Of a stretch of DNA of 64,000 nt, positions 1-12,447 are shown piece after piece. This DNA comes from Daldinia sp. FL1419 (Eukaryota; Ascomycota; Sordariomycetes; Xylariales; Hypoxylaceae), in NCBI GenBank assembly GCA_025201765.1, contig MU623341.1:558001-622000 (forward strand). The letters run 5' to 3'. The position numbers and the translations under genes are program-made. A model generated the notes under the pieces. The model was not told where the DNA came from and made no database searches. It saw only the letters and a list, made by a program, of their open reading frames with translations. Each line of letters begins with the position of its first letter. Within the stretch, counting starts at the first letter, position 1.

Positions 1-3000
1 AACATTATTTATAAAGGGCGGAATAAGGTTTGAACAATCTGAAATAAATGATAAAATTGGTTGCTCATATGACAAAGGAAGGCCATAATAGATTTCAAAA
101 TTATTATTATTATTTGAACTATATAAAAATAAAAAATCTAATAAAAATAAATTTTTATTAATAAGAACAAAATGGGAAAATAAATCCATATTATATTTAA
201 TATCTTTTAAAATCTAATTAGCATCCCTTTTCTGACCTTTTTGGAAAAGAGTCAAATAATAGCGCAAAGATCCTGATCTTAGGGAAAATATATTTAAATT
301 AAATAAGATTTCTTCTTTTTATTTATTATTAAAGGGTGTATTATTTATATGGATAAATTTAGATATTTTATATACCAATTATATTTTAAAAAAAGGTATT
401 ATATTGGTATAGAAAATGAATCATGTAAATCAAATAAATAAATATTTGGCTGATATATTGCATAATTTATTAATAATTATATTTTAATATTTATAAATAT
501 TTTAAAAACCTTTACCAATATTTTTAATAAAATAATTTATATAGATATAAAATTTATATTTTTTAATAAAATTAATAATAGTAAATTTAGGTATAAAGTT
601 TAAGAAATTATAATCCCAAATAAAATGAAGGTTTTTATATAATGGAATTTTATTCTTCTAATTTTCTAATACTTATATATATAAATTAATAATAAAATAA
701 TAAATATAATTGCATTTAACTTAAACAATTTCTTATTTAAGAATAATATAGGCCAAATTAACCCTAAATAAACAATTAAATAAATAATAAAGTTTAATAT
801 GTAATTCATTTTCTACTATAGTAATATTAGGATTAAAAGAAATTTTAATATCTTTCTAAGGTTTTAAAATCTTTTTAAAAAATAATCAATTATTAAAAGT
901 AAGAATTATAGTTTAATGGATATTGTATGACAAATAACCATACTTATTAGGAATAATAAAGAAATAATTTCTAAATAATAACAAATTATTAAAAGAAATT
1001 TACAAACAATCTTAAATTTCTGGACTTTTAGAAAAGAAAAGCAATATCTTCTTTAAAAAATCTTTATTTTTATTAAATTATATGGTATTATTAATCAATA
1101 TATAAGAAACATAATATATCATAATATATTGCGCACTTTTATTATTTATAATAAATTTAAGAAGATAATTATAATAATCCTTCTCCATATAATATAGATA
1201 ATAAATATAGATTTTCTTAAAAAAATAATTATTATAAAATTTAATATTTACAATAACATTATAAAAGAAAAACATTATTAATGGAAATTTATTTTTAAAA
1301 AGGGGTGGTGGTATTATATAATCTTCGTCCACAGATTCTTCTATTAATAAATTAATAAGGAATTCATATTATTAAATTATATTTAATATATACCACCTAC
1401 ATTATTATCATTAGGATTAACTTCTATATTACCAAATTTATTATTAAATGGGTTACCAAATTCGTTATTAAATGGATTACCAAATTCGTTGTTTGATGCG
1501 TTGTTAGATTTGTTGCCAGATTCGTTGTTAGATTCGTTGTTGGATGCGTTGCCAGATTTATTGTTAGATATATTGCCAAATGTATTAACACTAGGCTTAA
1601 CAATATTAAACAAATTAGATAAATTTGAAAAAGATAATTTATTAATTAATATAATATAAAAATAATATAATAAAAATATAAAATCAAAATAATAAAAATA
1701 AATTAAATAAAAATAATTATATAATAAAAGGTGAATGAATAATAAATTAGGTAAGAATATAAAATATAAACACTTTGCTTTTTCTGTTTTATAAAGAATG
1801 TTTTATAAAATTTGAATAAATAGATGGTCTGTAAAATGGCAATAAACCTATGAAGGATATCTAAAAGATTAATATAATTAAAATTTTATAAGATATTAAT
1901 TTAGGTAGGAATATTTTTCTAAATTTTCATATTTATATATCAATATATATATAAAAAATTAAATAATTAAATCTTATATAACAACTTATATTATTAACTT
2001 TAATAATATAAATAAAAGTTTTATTATTAATTATTACCAAGTTAAAAAAGAAATATTAAATATATTAATAATTGAATTTAGAAAAATGATTATTAAAATC
2101 TAAGAAAATAAAATATTAAAAATAATCTTTAGAAATAAATAATATTAATTATTAATTATTTAATTATTTAATAAATAAAATATATTAAGAATATTTTCTT
2201 TATTAATCCCAATTTCTATATTATAATAATAGATAAAAGATATTAATCAATATAAATAATATAAAGGAAATCAAATATATTTTTTATTTTTTATTATTTT
2301 ATTTTTTTATAAATATTTGGTATAATGATATTATATTAATTTTATCCTTATAGGAAATAAGATTATTATTAATAAAAAGCTTTAGTTTATTTCTACTGTT
2401 ACAATTATTATTTTTTTTAATATATTTAGTAAATCCCTTACTATAATATTCTAATTTAGTTTGGCCATTATTGAGCACTATAATTGGATAATAATTAACC
2501 TTTAGGGAAATAATAAAAAGTAAATCCTATATGTTCGGAAGAATGATTACAATATTAACGGATACCGCAATCATTGATATCTCAGGCTTTATAATTTAAG
2601 ATGAAGAGGCGGTCTGAGAATTACTTAATAAGTTATTACAGGGAAGGGCATTAAAAACAAATATGAAATAGATTAATCCATCTTAAATTTATAATTAATG
2701 ATAATATATAATATATATAATTTAAAAATATAATATAAAATGAAGATATATATTAAAATATATTAAAAATAATAAAAAAACAAATTTAAAAAGAAGGATA
2801 CGGAATGGGTAAATATATATAATAATAATGGAAATATATTTACTAATATATACTTTATAAATAAAATATTATTAAAGATATTTTAATAATAATGTTATAA
2901 TTATGTATGGGATTTCTTAATTTGCAAAAATTTAGCTTTAAATATCAACTTGAATAGAAAAGGATAGGGATAGTACCAATATAATACACCTAAATATTAA

Positions 3001-3580
3001 AATAAAATAATATATTATAAAAAACCCATTTTAAAAAGTTATTATATAAGTGGTTATATAATTCAGAAAAATTTGATAAAAAAACAATATTTAATTAAAA
3101 AAAAAAAAAAAAAAAGGAAAAAAATGGGCTTCTTAAATAAAAAAGATAAAAATTAAATAAATATTTAAAATTAATATTAATTATTAAAAAATATTTATTA
3201 TTATTAAAATATAAATTTTAAAACAATATTAGCATTTAAAATAGAAACTTTATATACCAAATTATAATAAAACATTTATTTTTTAAAAACTAATATTTAG
3301 AAGGCTTATTCAATAGGTATCTACAGTATATAAATAAGACTCAACCAATAAAGATTAAATATAAAAATTAAAAGAAGGGTAAATATATAAAATATATATA
3401 ATTAATAATATTTTAAATTAAATTATACACATAACAATTTTCGAAATTTAAAGGAAGAAAAGGTTAGTATTAAAGAACGTATTAATAAGGAATTAATGAA
3501 GTAAATTTATATAATAAGGGTTAATAATGTAAGAAGGCGTTGAAATATTTTGAAATTAAATGAAAACATAAATCCTGATA
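1..3580. repeat. AT-rich, gene-empty block (probable RIP-degraded repeat DNA)
   Basis: The block is almost entirely A and T, with stop codons dense in all six frames and many runs of A, T and AT dinucleotides. It ends abruptly near 3,560-3,600, where ordinary mixed-composition fungal DNA begins. No gene can be supported apart from the short repeat-coding frame at 1,383-1,613. In filamentous ascomycetes such blocks are usually transposon remnants mutated C to T by repeat-induced point mutation. That origin is inferred from composition: I could not recognise the original element. A centromere-like or subtelomere-like region is the alternative. Confidence 0.7.
1425..1580 (-). repeat. Minisatellite in a short Asn/Gly/Ser/Phe-rich open frame
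   Basis: The minus strand holds a tandem array inside an open frame (1,383-1,613, 76 codons). One half consists of roughly 24-bp units encoding Asn-Pro-Phe-Asn-Asn-Glu/Lys-Phe-Gly. The other half consists of 12- to 15-bp units encoding Asn-Asn-Glu/Lys/Ala-Ser with occasional Gly. Every unit length is a multiple of three, so the frame stays open. The array is clearly richer in G and C than the flanking AT-rich DNA. There is no recognisable domain, signal peptide or neighbour gene, so it may be a repeat remnant rather than a working gene. Confidence 0.5.
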
Positions 3581-3599
3581 TATGATGGCCCCATAGCTG

Positions 3600-4018
3600 A
3601 ATAGGTTAGGTGGCTATTAAAGTCGGGCTATTGTGGTGCCCCGCAGGGGTGCCCTCTTGTTTGCCATCTCCATTCCTTAATCCCTATTGGCTCTCTTTTT
3701 CTCTCGCTTATGTAATCTTGGGTATCTTCCAAGCTGAACCTTACGTAAATCATAATAACTTCAATAACCACCTAAGGTAGGTTAGGTTGTCTTTCTTAGG
3801 TTAGGTACCTACCTAGTACCTAGGTTCCTATCTAATCAGATACATGGCTACCTAGGTATTAGATCATACATACCATCGGTGCTAGAAATCAAAACCGCCG
3901 TTCCCGACTCCGGCGCTTCACGTATATGAACTTGCCTAACCTTACACGATATACCAATTTTCAATCTCAACATATCATTATCATATAACTAATTTTTATT
4001 CAATTGCGCCCTTTAGCT
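3600..4018. other. Intergenic / COQ7 upstream region with CCTAGGTA-type repeats
   Basis: This is the transition from the AT-rich block to the first gene. From about 3,765 to 3,860 it carries a dense cluster of short TAGGT / ACCTA motifs, including palindromic CCTAGG copies. The same motif family recurs through the window. The COQ7 start follows at 4,019. No coding frame is supported. Confidence 0.5.
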
Positions 4019-4865
4019 ATGTCGTTACCAAGAGCAAAGGTATGCGCAGTACGCCAAACGCTACGGTCTCCATTGAGAGACTTTCTACTCCCCACTTTGT
4101 CCCAGTCGAACCGAAAGCAATTCTTGAGTACGACTACGAAGAATGGTGCGACGATATCGTCAACTTCATCTCCTCCGGCTGATCCGTCGGGCCCGTCGGG
4201 GTCTCAGCCCAAGCGGAAATCTTTAACGCAGGAGCAACGCGATTTTCTCTCTTCAGCTGTAAGGCCACTCTATTTAGCACCTCCTTAGTTTCCCAACTTT
4301 GGCGACTCGTGCTAAGACGTCGTCTTTCAAGCTCCGTGTAAACCAAGCCGGAGAATTAGCTGCTACCTTAATCTATGCAGCACAGACGCCACCGCTCGTC
4401 AGTGCGCACCCGCATCTTCGACCCTTACTAGCCCATATGTACGCCCAAGAAGAGGGCCACCTGAACACGTTCAACTCTCTGATCGCCAAACACCGCGTGC
4501 GCCCGACAGCTCTCTACCCAGTTTGGTCCGTCCTAGCATCGGGATTAGGTTGGTCGACTGCAGTCATGGGAAGAGAGGCGGCAATGGCTTGTACAGAAGC
4601 CGTCGAGACGGAGATTGGCGGGCATTATAACAACCAAATACGGACGCTATTGGAAATATTCGAGCAGTGGGAAGCCGAAGGGTACGAAGTGGGTGAAGAA
4701 TTACAGGATCTCGTGAAAACCCTACGGCGAATACGAGATGAAGAGCTAGAACATCTAGATCATGCTGTTGATAACGATGCGAAGAAAGCTGAACCGCATT
4801 GGTTATTAACTGGCGTCATACGACTAGGATGTAGAGGTGCCATTTGGGTCAGCGAAAGAGTATAA
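4019..4865 (+). CDS. COQ7: 5-demethoxyubiquinone hydroxylase, mitochondrial (Coq7/Cat5)
   Basis: Two exons, 4,019-4,258 and 4,332-4,865, encode 257 residues. The 73-bp intron has a GTAAGG donor, a CTAAG branch-like site and an AAG acceptor, and the join is in phase 0. Coq7 is the di-iron hydroxylase that converts demethoxyubiquinol to the hydroxylated precursor in coenzyme Q synthesis, on the matrix side of the inner mitochondrial membrane. The first 80 residues are Ser/Thr/Arg-rich and look like a targeting presequence. The conserved domain starts right after the junction with LRVNQAGE. It keeps the expected ligands: Glu88, then E-E-G-H ending at His123, then an E-T-E-I-G-G-H segment, then a final E-L-E-H motif. 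The length suits fungal Coq7. I use the first ATG, because the codon upstream that keeps the frame open is TTG. No other gene overlaps it. Confidence 0.93.
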
Positions 4866-5732
4866 TGCGGTCATCTCGGGGCTTAAATCATATAACCAGC
4901 TCCGAATTTTCCTCGGGGCTTTATCTCGATATCTAGGTTGGTTGATTCTTCACGTCGGCAACCACCAGCGCCAGTCGCATCTTGCCCAGTTGTGGTCTAT
5001 TCAACTCAAGGGACATTATTCCTTTGATATCAAGGCTAGTATAAGATTCGGCGAAACACAGAGATGTCAGAAACAGTATAATTGTTGTTAGATTCAACTG
5101 CGCGATAGTTTGCGACAAGACAGACCGTAAGGGTAATGTAACTTGTAAGATACTCTAGGGGACTATCATGAGAAAACATAAATCCTATCACTTAACATCG
5201 ATATCCCCCCATTCATTCACCCCGACGACCGCGTCTCACGCGTATTATCACTCTTATAATCCTTTAAAATTATGCCTTTGTTATGGGACGTAGTATTTTC
5301 TGCCTGTTCGCCGGTAGAGTCATCGGCGTACGGTGCGAGATATGACCAATAAAAACTCAAGCAGAAGACATATTCGGAAGGTCGTATAGTTCTCAGCGGA
5401 CCATCTGGTCCTCGATTGGTTGGTATACTACATAGTACGATGTAGCTGAGATCACTAATTCGGACAATGCTCCGCAATCGACAATACCGCTATAGACTAG
5501 ATTAGTGTATTCGGATTACTTCCTCTTCAAGAGTACCTAGATATTGGACCGGTTGCGATCATGGCTCCCGGTTGTTTAACCAATTCAATACGGCTTCAAT
5601 ACGGCTTCATACGATCCTCATTTGGATGAGCTACTGAAACGTCCAACCTATTACTCACCTATCTAACTGAGGTATACTTTAACATCAAGCGAAAAGTAGA
5701 GAAAGGAGAGAGAAGATAAAAAAAAGTTAGCA
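4866..5732. other. Intergenic, no supported gene
   Basis: Between COQ7 and the downstream acetyltransferase gene there are only short open frames without family resemblance. A purine-rich stretch (about 5,695-5,728) directly precedes the next start codon and is probably its leader. Confidence 0.5.
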
Positions 5733-6582
5733 ATGGCGTTACCCTTTCCAGTTCCCCCGTCTCTTGCCGAGGGGTTCTCCATGTCCCCCTGCACAACCGC
5801 CGACGTAAACATCATCGCAGACATATACTACGATGCGTTTGCGCTTGACAAACGCAACACCTTCTGGTGGCCACCAAACAAGGAGGATATGTTTGATTGG
5901 ATGAAGCACCGCATCCGACGCAAGATGGATGACCGAAGCGTCCGACACTTTAAGATTACAGACGACCAGAGCGGTGACGTGGTTGCATTTGCTAGGTGGG
6001 ATATTCCCGAAGGCTACGAGAAAGCTTTCGGGGAATGGGTCGGAGACAATGCGGCCGCCGTGGATGTTTCCCAGATCGTTACGGCGCAAGGGGATGCGAA
6101 AGAGAACCCGCCAGTGAATAGCGCACCCGTCGAAGCTACCAAACCCCCGTCTACGGATTACCCGAAAGGTAGCAAGCCGGAACTATGTAAAGTGTTCTTT
6201 GACGCGCTGAAATATGCTTCGGAGAAGCATGATGCAGATGCGATGCTAGGTAAGTGAAGGCGACGATCACTGTTTGGAGATTTTTCGATGGCTAAACAGA
6301 GTGTTATACGACTATGCAGGCTTGTCACTTCTATGCACATCACCTAAATACTACCGAAGAGGAGCCGCCAAGGCACTTCTACTCCCTATGCTAGCTATCG
6401 CCGACGCTCATGGTCTCAAGTCCTACCTCGAGGCTACGCCTAATGGAAAAGGGGTGTATGAGAAACTTGGTTTCCGGGAAGCGGACCGGTTAACCTTTGA
6501 CTTGAAAGAGTTGACCGGTGAAGAGTACGGCGACGCCTACCAAATCACAGTCATGGTACGAGATTCGAAATCACCACAATAG
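5733..6582 (+). CDS. GNAT-family N-acetyltransferase
   Basis: Exons 5,733-6,249 and 6,320-6,582 encode 259 residues. The 70-bp intron has a GTAAGT donor, a CTAAAC branch-like site and a GCAG acceptor, and splits a Gly codon in phase 1. The fold is the acetyl-CoA-dependent GNAT domain. After an N-terminal segment typical of fungal GNATs (DIYYDAF near residue 30), the second exon supplies motif A. There Y-Y-R-R-G-A-A-K fits the R/Q-x-x-G-x-G/A acetyl-CoA loop, followed by an ADAHGLKSYLEAT strand and G-x-x-x-Y-E-K-L-G-F, the usual C-terminal GNAT signature. Residues about 115-145 form a Pro/Ala-rich insert between the two halves. The substrate cannot be told from sequence; such fungal proteins are often annotated as small-molecule acetyltransferases. 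The 5,733 ATG is the first in frame, and a second Met lies 16 codons in. Confidence 0.85.
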
Positions 6583-8790
6583 TATATACGAAATAGTTCG
6601 ATTGTTCTTAGCCTAAGTTTTAAGATCGGCATGGCACATCAAGAGAAATATTTACAATGACTAAAAGAAACCGAAACGAAGGCATTGGGAAGCAAATATA
6701 GAACAACCGTTTGCTAGTTTGGGAATCTTGCGGGCGGTGTCGCAAAGCACACTGATGATCTACCGGCTGAAAACGACGTGATCAACAAGTCGATTACCTA
6801 CCTATGTATACATACAGCACGGCCTAGTAAGGTGGTATTCAGGGGGTTCCGAACCAGAAGATCTGAAATAGGTAAAAGGTCCTGCCGGATCATTGGGTAC
6901 CTACCTAGGCAGGTTCGTAGATATTTGAACACCAGGAAATGAAGCTACATGTGCTATATTGGTGCTGACGGTCGCAAGTCATTTGAACCGACTGTCTGGC
7001 ACAGCCGATGCAACCTGGATTACCGATCGGCATATGTGCCTGTGCCGAGAATAGTAATATATATTAGATCGCGGATTAGACATTGTTGCTTCAGTGAGGG
7101 TGTACTGCACGTGCTGAGCTGATCGACGTCAGAGTGATAAAGCTTTCATTAATGATGTAATGGTGTATACGGCAGATAGGACGAAGCAAGACGAGGTCTT
7201 GGGTCCTCTCTACATAGCGCCTCAGATATACATATCCAAATGCTTATTCGTAGAAAGAGATCTGCCAAGAGGAATGAGGCTATGTAGAAGACCGCGCCAA
7301 CCAACCGACAAGCTGGAAAATAAGGATAACGAGGTAACGACAAGCTGATGTCAGAGATAATACTAGCGAATCCTGTGCTTAGAAAACAGCCTCGGGGATG
7401 GGACAGAAACAAGTTACCAATACCTACCTGTTTTCGGGAGATTCTACAACACAAATTCGATAGCGAAGCTATAAAGTACCTAACCTAGGGCATATAGATC
7501 CCCAAGTTTTAATCCCGGTATAGCATCACACTCTTGTCTCTCGGCGGAGTTTTAGCCCTTGAGATACGTTCGACATAATCCTACATGACGTGATGCTGTA
7601 ACTCTAGAGTCGTGTTTCCTACGTACAACTGCATAGTAGAGATATTAAATCTTGTTGATTGGCTACCAATAAACCGGTGGTGGTGCACGATATATAAACA
7701 CGCAACGTACGAATGCCTTTTAATATATGTAGTGAGCCATCACGGGCTATCAGGTTATTAGCCTTAGAATTCAGCCGAAGGATCTTAGCAGCGTGATCAC
7801 AAACATGCATACGCCATCTGGCATTCTAGATCACCGTCCCGATATCAATATTTCCGAGGTTGGCCAAGCTATAACGTGGAGCAGGGATGTCAGCTACAAG
7901 AAGCAATGATCGCCTTTGTTCGACGACCCCAGCCCGACTTAATCATTGCCTTTTATTAGAAGCAAGCTACGACGGTTTTGCTGATCTTATACCGGCCTAA
8001 CGTTCAATGTCTCTAGAGATGCCTACAATTTGAAATAGAAGCGACAGAATTTCAATTACCGAACCTACCGGTCCCGTCCCCCCCCCCCTTAAATTGCTGA
8101 GTGTCGAACACAGGATGCTTACCGTTAAACTCCGAAAGAGAAACAAGTTTAAGAAAATCAGGAATGGGATTATGGACCTGATGTAACCAATATAATCTGA
8201 AAATCACTTTAGCAAAGTAGCACATAGGGGGAAATAGGTATGCCTAGACACGGGTACTAGCATAGGATTCATAGGTAACGCGCAGAAAACTGTATGTAAG
8301 ACATCTAAACGAGCTAAGCTAACCAGCAACGTGACCCCCTGGAATCTGGACCCCCGAAGGCCGAGTTTATTCACGATCCATGGCATCTGGGATCTCTTGA
8401 ATCCTACCTTAGTAGAGGCTCGCAGTGCCGTAGCGTCGATCGGAAAATGCTTAGCCTTCGCTTCAACCAGCTTGCAGTGCCGGATGGGTCGATAATGGAT
8501 GGGGGTGACCAGCCTTGCAGAGCCATGGGCAGCTGGACCGCCGGATCCTGGGAAAGACATCGATGGCGCTTCTGACTCGGCCCGGGAATGCTGTCTTGTA
8601 GGAATGATAAATAGTCGGTTGCTGCCACGCTCCCCAGGGATGGAACTTCGGAAATCACGCAATCAGGAGCTTTCGCACAGTAGATCAAGACGACCCTCGA
8701 GCAGACACTCGTCGATCAGGGACTACGGTTGAAGAGCAGACTTGGCATACTACTCTCAACCATCACGTTGCCAATCCCATTGCCGCTACC
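6583..8790. other. Intergenic, no supported gene
   Basis: Over 2 kb of mixed-composition DNA between the GNAT and SGNH genes. Open frames here (for example around 8,204-8,732 on both strands) are overlapping and lack recognisable domains, introns or conserved starts. Scattered CCTAGGTA-like motifs occur near 6,900 and 7,480, and a run of C lies near 8,080-8,090. Confidence 0.45.
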
Positions 8791-9660
8791 ATGTTGGCTC
8801 ACAAGCAAATACTGTGGTGCGCCTTAGCATACGTATCCCAGATAGCGAGCGGTAAGCTCTACTCCAGAACCTATCACTTGGCCAATATATTCTGACAAAA
8901 TCCAGGCCTTCCCGTACTGAAGCCCGAGTCTCAAGACAGCGATGGGATCCTATCAAGGGACGTCCTCGAGGCCCGAGCAAAGGGCTTCGGCGACGGAGTA
9001 CCCCTGCGAATCATGCCCCTAGGGGCCTCCATAACCTTCGGCTTCGGGTCGACGGACAACAACGGGTACCGGAAGGACCTACGCGACAAGCTCGAGTCCA
9101 ACGGCAACGAAGTCAACATGGTCGGGGACAACCCCTCGGGCAGCATGAAAGACAACGACACCGAGGGCTGGAAGAGCTACACGGTGGACCAAGTGCACGA
9201 CAAAGCAGACGCGTCGGTGCCAAAATACAAGCCGAACGTGATCCTCGTCAACGTCGGGACAAACGACTGCGTGCAAAACAAAGACATGCCCAACGCCGGG
9301 AAGCGGCTCCAGAACCTCCTCGAGTCCCTATACCAAGAATCGCCCAAGACCACCGTGATCCTGTCCACGCTGCTCGTGAACCGGGACGCCGACGTGCAAG
9401 CCCGCGTCAAGGACTTCAACTCGCAGCTGCGCGACGTCGCCCGCCAGCTCCGGAGCGACGACAGGAAACTCGTCGTCGTGGATATGCAGGGCGACGACGG
9501 CCCGACGGTCGACGAGCTGAACGAGGATGGCACTCACCCCAACGACGAGGGGTATAGGAAGATGGCGAACGTCTTCTACAAGGGCATCAAGGAGGCCGAT
9601 CACGAGGACTACCTCGTCGCAGCTGATAAAGTTGCCGGCCTCGCGGATGACGGTGCGTAG
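8791..9660 (+). CDS. Secreted SGNH/GDSL-type esterase
   Basis: Exons 8,791-8,851 and 8,906-9,660 encode 271 residues. The 54-bp intron has a GTAAGC donor, a CTGAC branch site and a CCAG acceptor, and is phase 1. Exon 1 is a signal peptide: MLAHKQ, then a hydrophobic stretch to about residue 20. The mature enzyme shows the SGNH blocks. Ser62 lies in L-G-A-S-I-T (block I), Gly-Thr-Asn-Asp with Asn140 (block III), and the catalytic Asp228 and His231 lie in D-G-T-H-P (block V). Ala replaces the usual Asp in block I, a common variant in fungal extracellular members. Family members deacetylate polysaccharides such as xylan or other esters, and the layout resembles carbohydrate esterase family 3, but the substrate is inferred. 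The coding region is noticeably more GC-rich than its surroundings. Starting at the internal Met near 9,013 would lose the signal peptide, so I reject it. Confidence 0.9.
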
Positions 9661-10273
9661 TCCGTGCCGAGTCAGTCGGTCCCTTTGCATGTTCTTGGGA
9701 TGGATAGATGGGATACCTACCTACCTAGGTACCTCAGGTAGGATACCAGGTGATGTTTGGGCATTTTCAGCGCGGCGTTTTTCTACGGTGGTTTGATATG
9801 GAATTTTGATTTTGCCGGCTTTTGATGGGAATTACTTGCTATCGTGTTAACTGGTTAGCACACAGTATTAGCACATACCCCTTAAGGCTTACGATGATAT
9901 CACGCGTCACGTTATAGATCTACGTTACTGTGCGATAACTCAAATACCCGCAGTGACGTTTAGCGGTCGGGGTTGTCTGGGGAAGTATACTTTCCGAAAA
10001 AGTAATAGTAAGGTAAGGCAGATATAAACTTTGAGGTTGAGCTTGATGTTCCTAAATTTAGCAATGCTAGCAGGCGTGGTTTTATGTTTCTGCTACGGCT
10101 TCAAGTATGTCTGCAAATTAAATTATAACTCAGTATTCGAATTTATAATTTCCTAGATATGATAACTACAAATATCCTTTAACTTATTTTCATAAAAATA
10201 TCGTGACTAATTGGCTTCTACTGGGGAACCTACACTACCTACCCATACCAAGGAACTGCCATTTATCCTATGA
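9661..10273. other. Intergenic between convergent genes
   Basis: Shared 3' region of the SGNH esterase (+) and the PNGase A-like gene (-). It contains a CCTACCTACCTAGGTACCT repeat patch at about 9,715-9,741. No further coding sequence is visible. Confidence 0.5.
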
Positions 10274-12447
10274 TTATCCGTATCCTTTCCATCTTATAGA
10301 CCTATCCAACCCAGAAATCTTGTCGGAGACATCAGCAAATAGGGTCAACGATGCCTCAGCCGGATCGTAAAGTTTTGGTACCCGAGTGAATTCGTAGGCC
10401 TTTACCCCTCCTACCCTCTCCGAGTCGGATGCGATAGTGCCATTCACAGCCGTTACGTTTCGAAAGTAAAGCTCATCAGTGCTATCCCCAGATTCTAGGG
10501 TGGCGTTCTCACGGGAACCACCAAAGTAGAAAATCTGGTTGGTTGAGCCATAACCAGAGCTATTTTTGCCATCTCCTGTCTGAAAGAAGAATGCGGTACC
10601 GTCGCGGTGGGTTTTCAAATACGAGTTAGAGTAGTCCTTTCCAGTAGCGCTGTCTTTGAAAGCCTCGAGACCCGTAGGGAAGACGGAGCCTCCTGTCATC
10701 TGAAGCTCAAACTCTTCTATTAAGTGTGCACCTATCGTAAGATTACCCTGGGGCGACCTCAAATATGTTTGATTACAATATAGCGGATAGTTATAAACGG
10801 TCTTATAAGAGGTAGTAGGTCCTGCGGCGGAATCGGACCCAGCAATACTGAAATCATTGATTTGAGTAGTCCCAAAATTCACCATGAATGCTCTGTTTGA
10901 ATACGAGAGCTTTTGGGACCAAGTGCTTTCTCCATTTTGACTCTTCGACTGGACGGCTGATTTGATACTAATCGTCCGTCGAACGGTCACATTAAAGGCT
11001 AGCGATTCGCTGAAACCTGTAGCATTCTGGGTTACCCGACTCGAGAGCGAAATTGTCGGCCCGACGATCTCTACTGAAGGGCCGGAGCCAGTAGTTACTG
11101 ATCCTTCTTCGTCTAGCCATAGGAATATTTTACCCGTAACATACCAACTATCATTAACAGTTTCCGTTAGAGTAAGATTGGTACTGTTTTCTGAACTGTT
11201 CAAGCCAGCAACCTTGATCGAAAATGTGTGATCAACGCCATCGCACAAAATAGGTAACCAAGGAGTAATATCAATTTGGTGCTCTCTCAAATCAAAAGCT
11301 TGTAGACCAACAATAGGACGATGCAAGCTGGGCACCACGCCGCCAGTAAATATCACCGGGAACGGCCATTGCGCACCGGCAAGCTTGCCGTCGATGTATA
11401 ATTGAACTTCCCGAAACGGGGACAATCCAGGCAACTGCCCAGCAGTCCGACCAAACGTGAGGACTTCACTTTGCGGAACATTCCCCCACCAGAACTCCTC
11501 GGAAGCCTGCCCATTCGCCGAAACGGTGAAAACAGCTCGGTTAGCATTTCGGGGGAAACCTATGGTGCTTGTCGCATTGTCCGCTGGGAGAACGAAGTGA
11601 CTCGCCCCATTTACGTCCCCTTTTCTTGCGGATATTGGTATCACGAGATCCGCCGGAGGTGTTTCGTCGGTCTCAAGGTCGGCCATAAAGAAAGTGGCGG
11701 TTAAAGTGGCGTTGAATGATCCAGTGTATTTATCATCTACCAAGTTGCCCAGGTCGAATATTAACTTCTGGGGAGATCTCCAAAAGTAAAGGTACTCGGT
11801 CATATCCTTGAGGAATGTCCAGCGTATACCCGGAGGTGCTGTTGGCTCCGCAGTTGAAGTTCGCCATACTTCAGTGTCTCCAAAATACATCAAGGCTAAG
11901 CGGTCAAACTGACGGCCTTGAGAGACGACAGTAAAGTTCATAACAACCCTATTAAAAGGACATTCCGGCGGTGTATAATTTCCTACTAATCGTTAGAGGT
12001 CGTTCTTTGAGATATGAAGATCTACTCGGGGTGTATACCAACGAATGGCGTCCCATAGCTAAACGCGAACACGTGTTCCATCAATAAAGCTGAACATGAG
12101 GCCTCCGAGGAAGCATCGCCGCTGGGCATCGACCCATTGTTGGGTGGCCCCTTGGGAGTAAGTACGGGCTGCGCAACTTGAAAACACTCCAGCGGCGTTT
12201 TGGCAGGATTCGCAGGTGAACCTTGAGGATCAAATTCCGACCGGACAACCTGCTTGAAGTCTAGAATATAAGGAGATTGTTTAAAATTGAGTTTTATGTA
12301 CCAAGCGAGCGAAAGGAGGCCGAATAACGCGAAAATCAACCTCAGCCTCGGTCGGTCCTCGACAGCGATAGATGATGATTTTCTTGAGACATGGCGGGAT
12401 TGAATTGTAACGCGAGGAATCGCCTTCTCAGATGTCTGAGAGACCAT
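10274..12447 (-). CDS. Peptide N-glycanase A-like amidase (PNGaseA domain), membrane-anchored
   Basis: Two exons on the minus strand, 12,039-12,447 and 10,274-11,982, encode 705 residues. The 56-bp intron begins GTATAC, ends TTAGTAG and splits a Gly codon. The join restores the family segment F-V-G-N-Y-T-P-P. A basic cytoplasmic tail precedes one transmembrane helix (about residues 35-52), giving a type II signal-anchor topology. The lumenal part then carries the long PNGaseA domain, including F-A-F-S-Y-G, V-S-Q-G-R-Q-F-D-R-L and E-V-W-R-T-S-T-A-E-P-T. The family is named for plant peptide-N4-(N-acetyl-beta-glucosaminyl)asparagine amidase A, which removes N-glycans. Many Asn-X-Ser/Thr sites suggest the protein is itself glycosylated in the secretory pathway. 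The chosen ATG has A at -3 and G at +4; an in-frame ATG at 12,516 would add 23 residues. Activity of fungal members is inferred. Confidence 0.88.

Noticed and set aside
8204..8732. Overlapping frames of 77-152 codons on both strands
   Set aside because: No domain resemblance, no conserved start and mutually overlapping frames. They look like chance frames in moderately GC-rich DNA.
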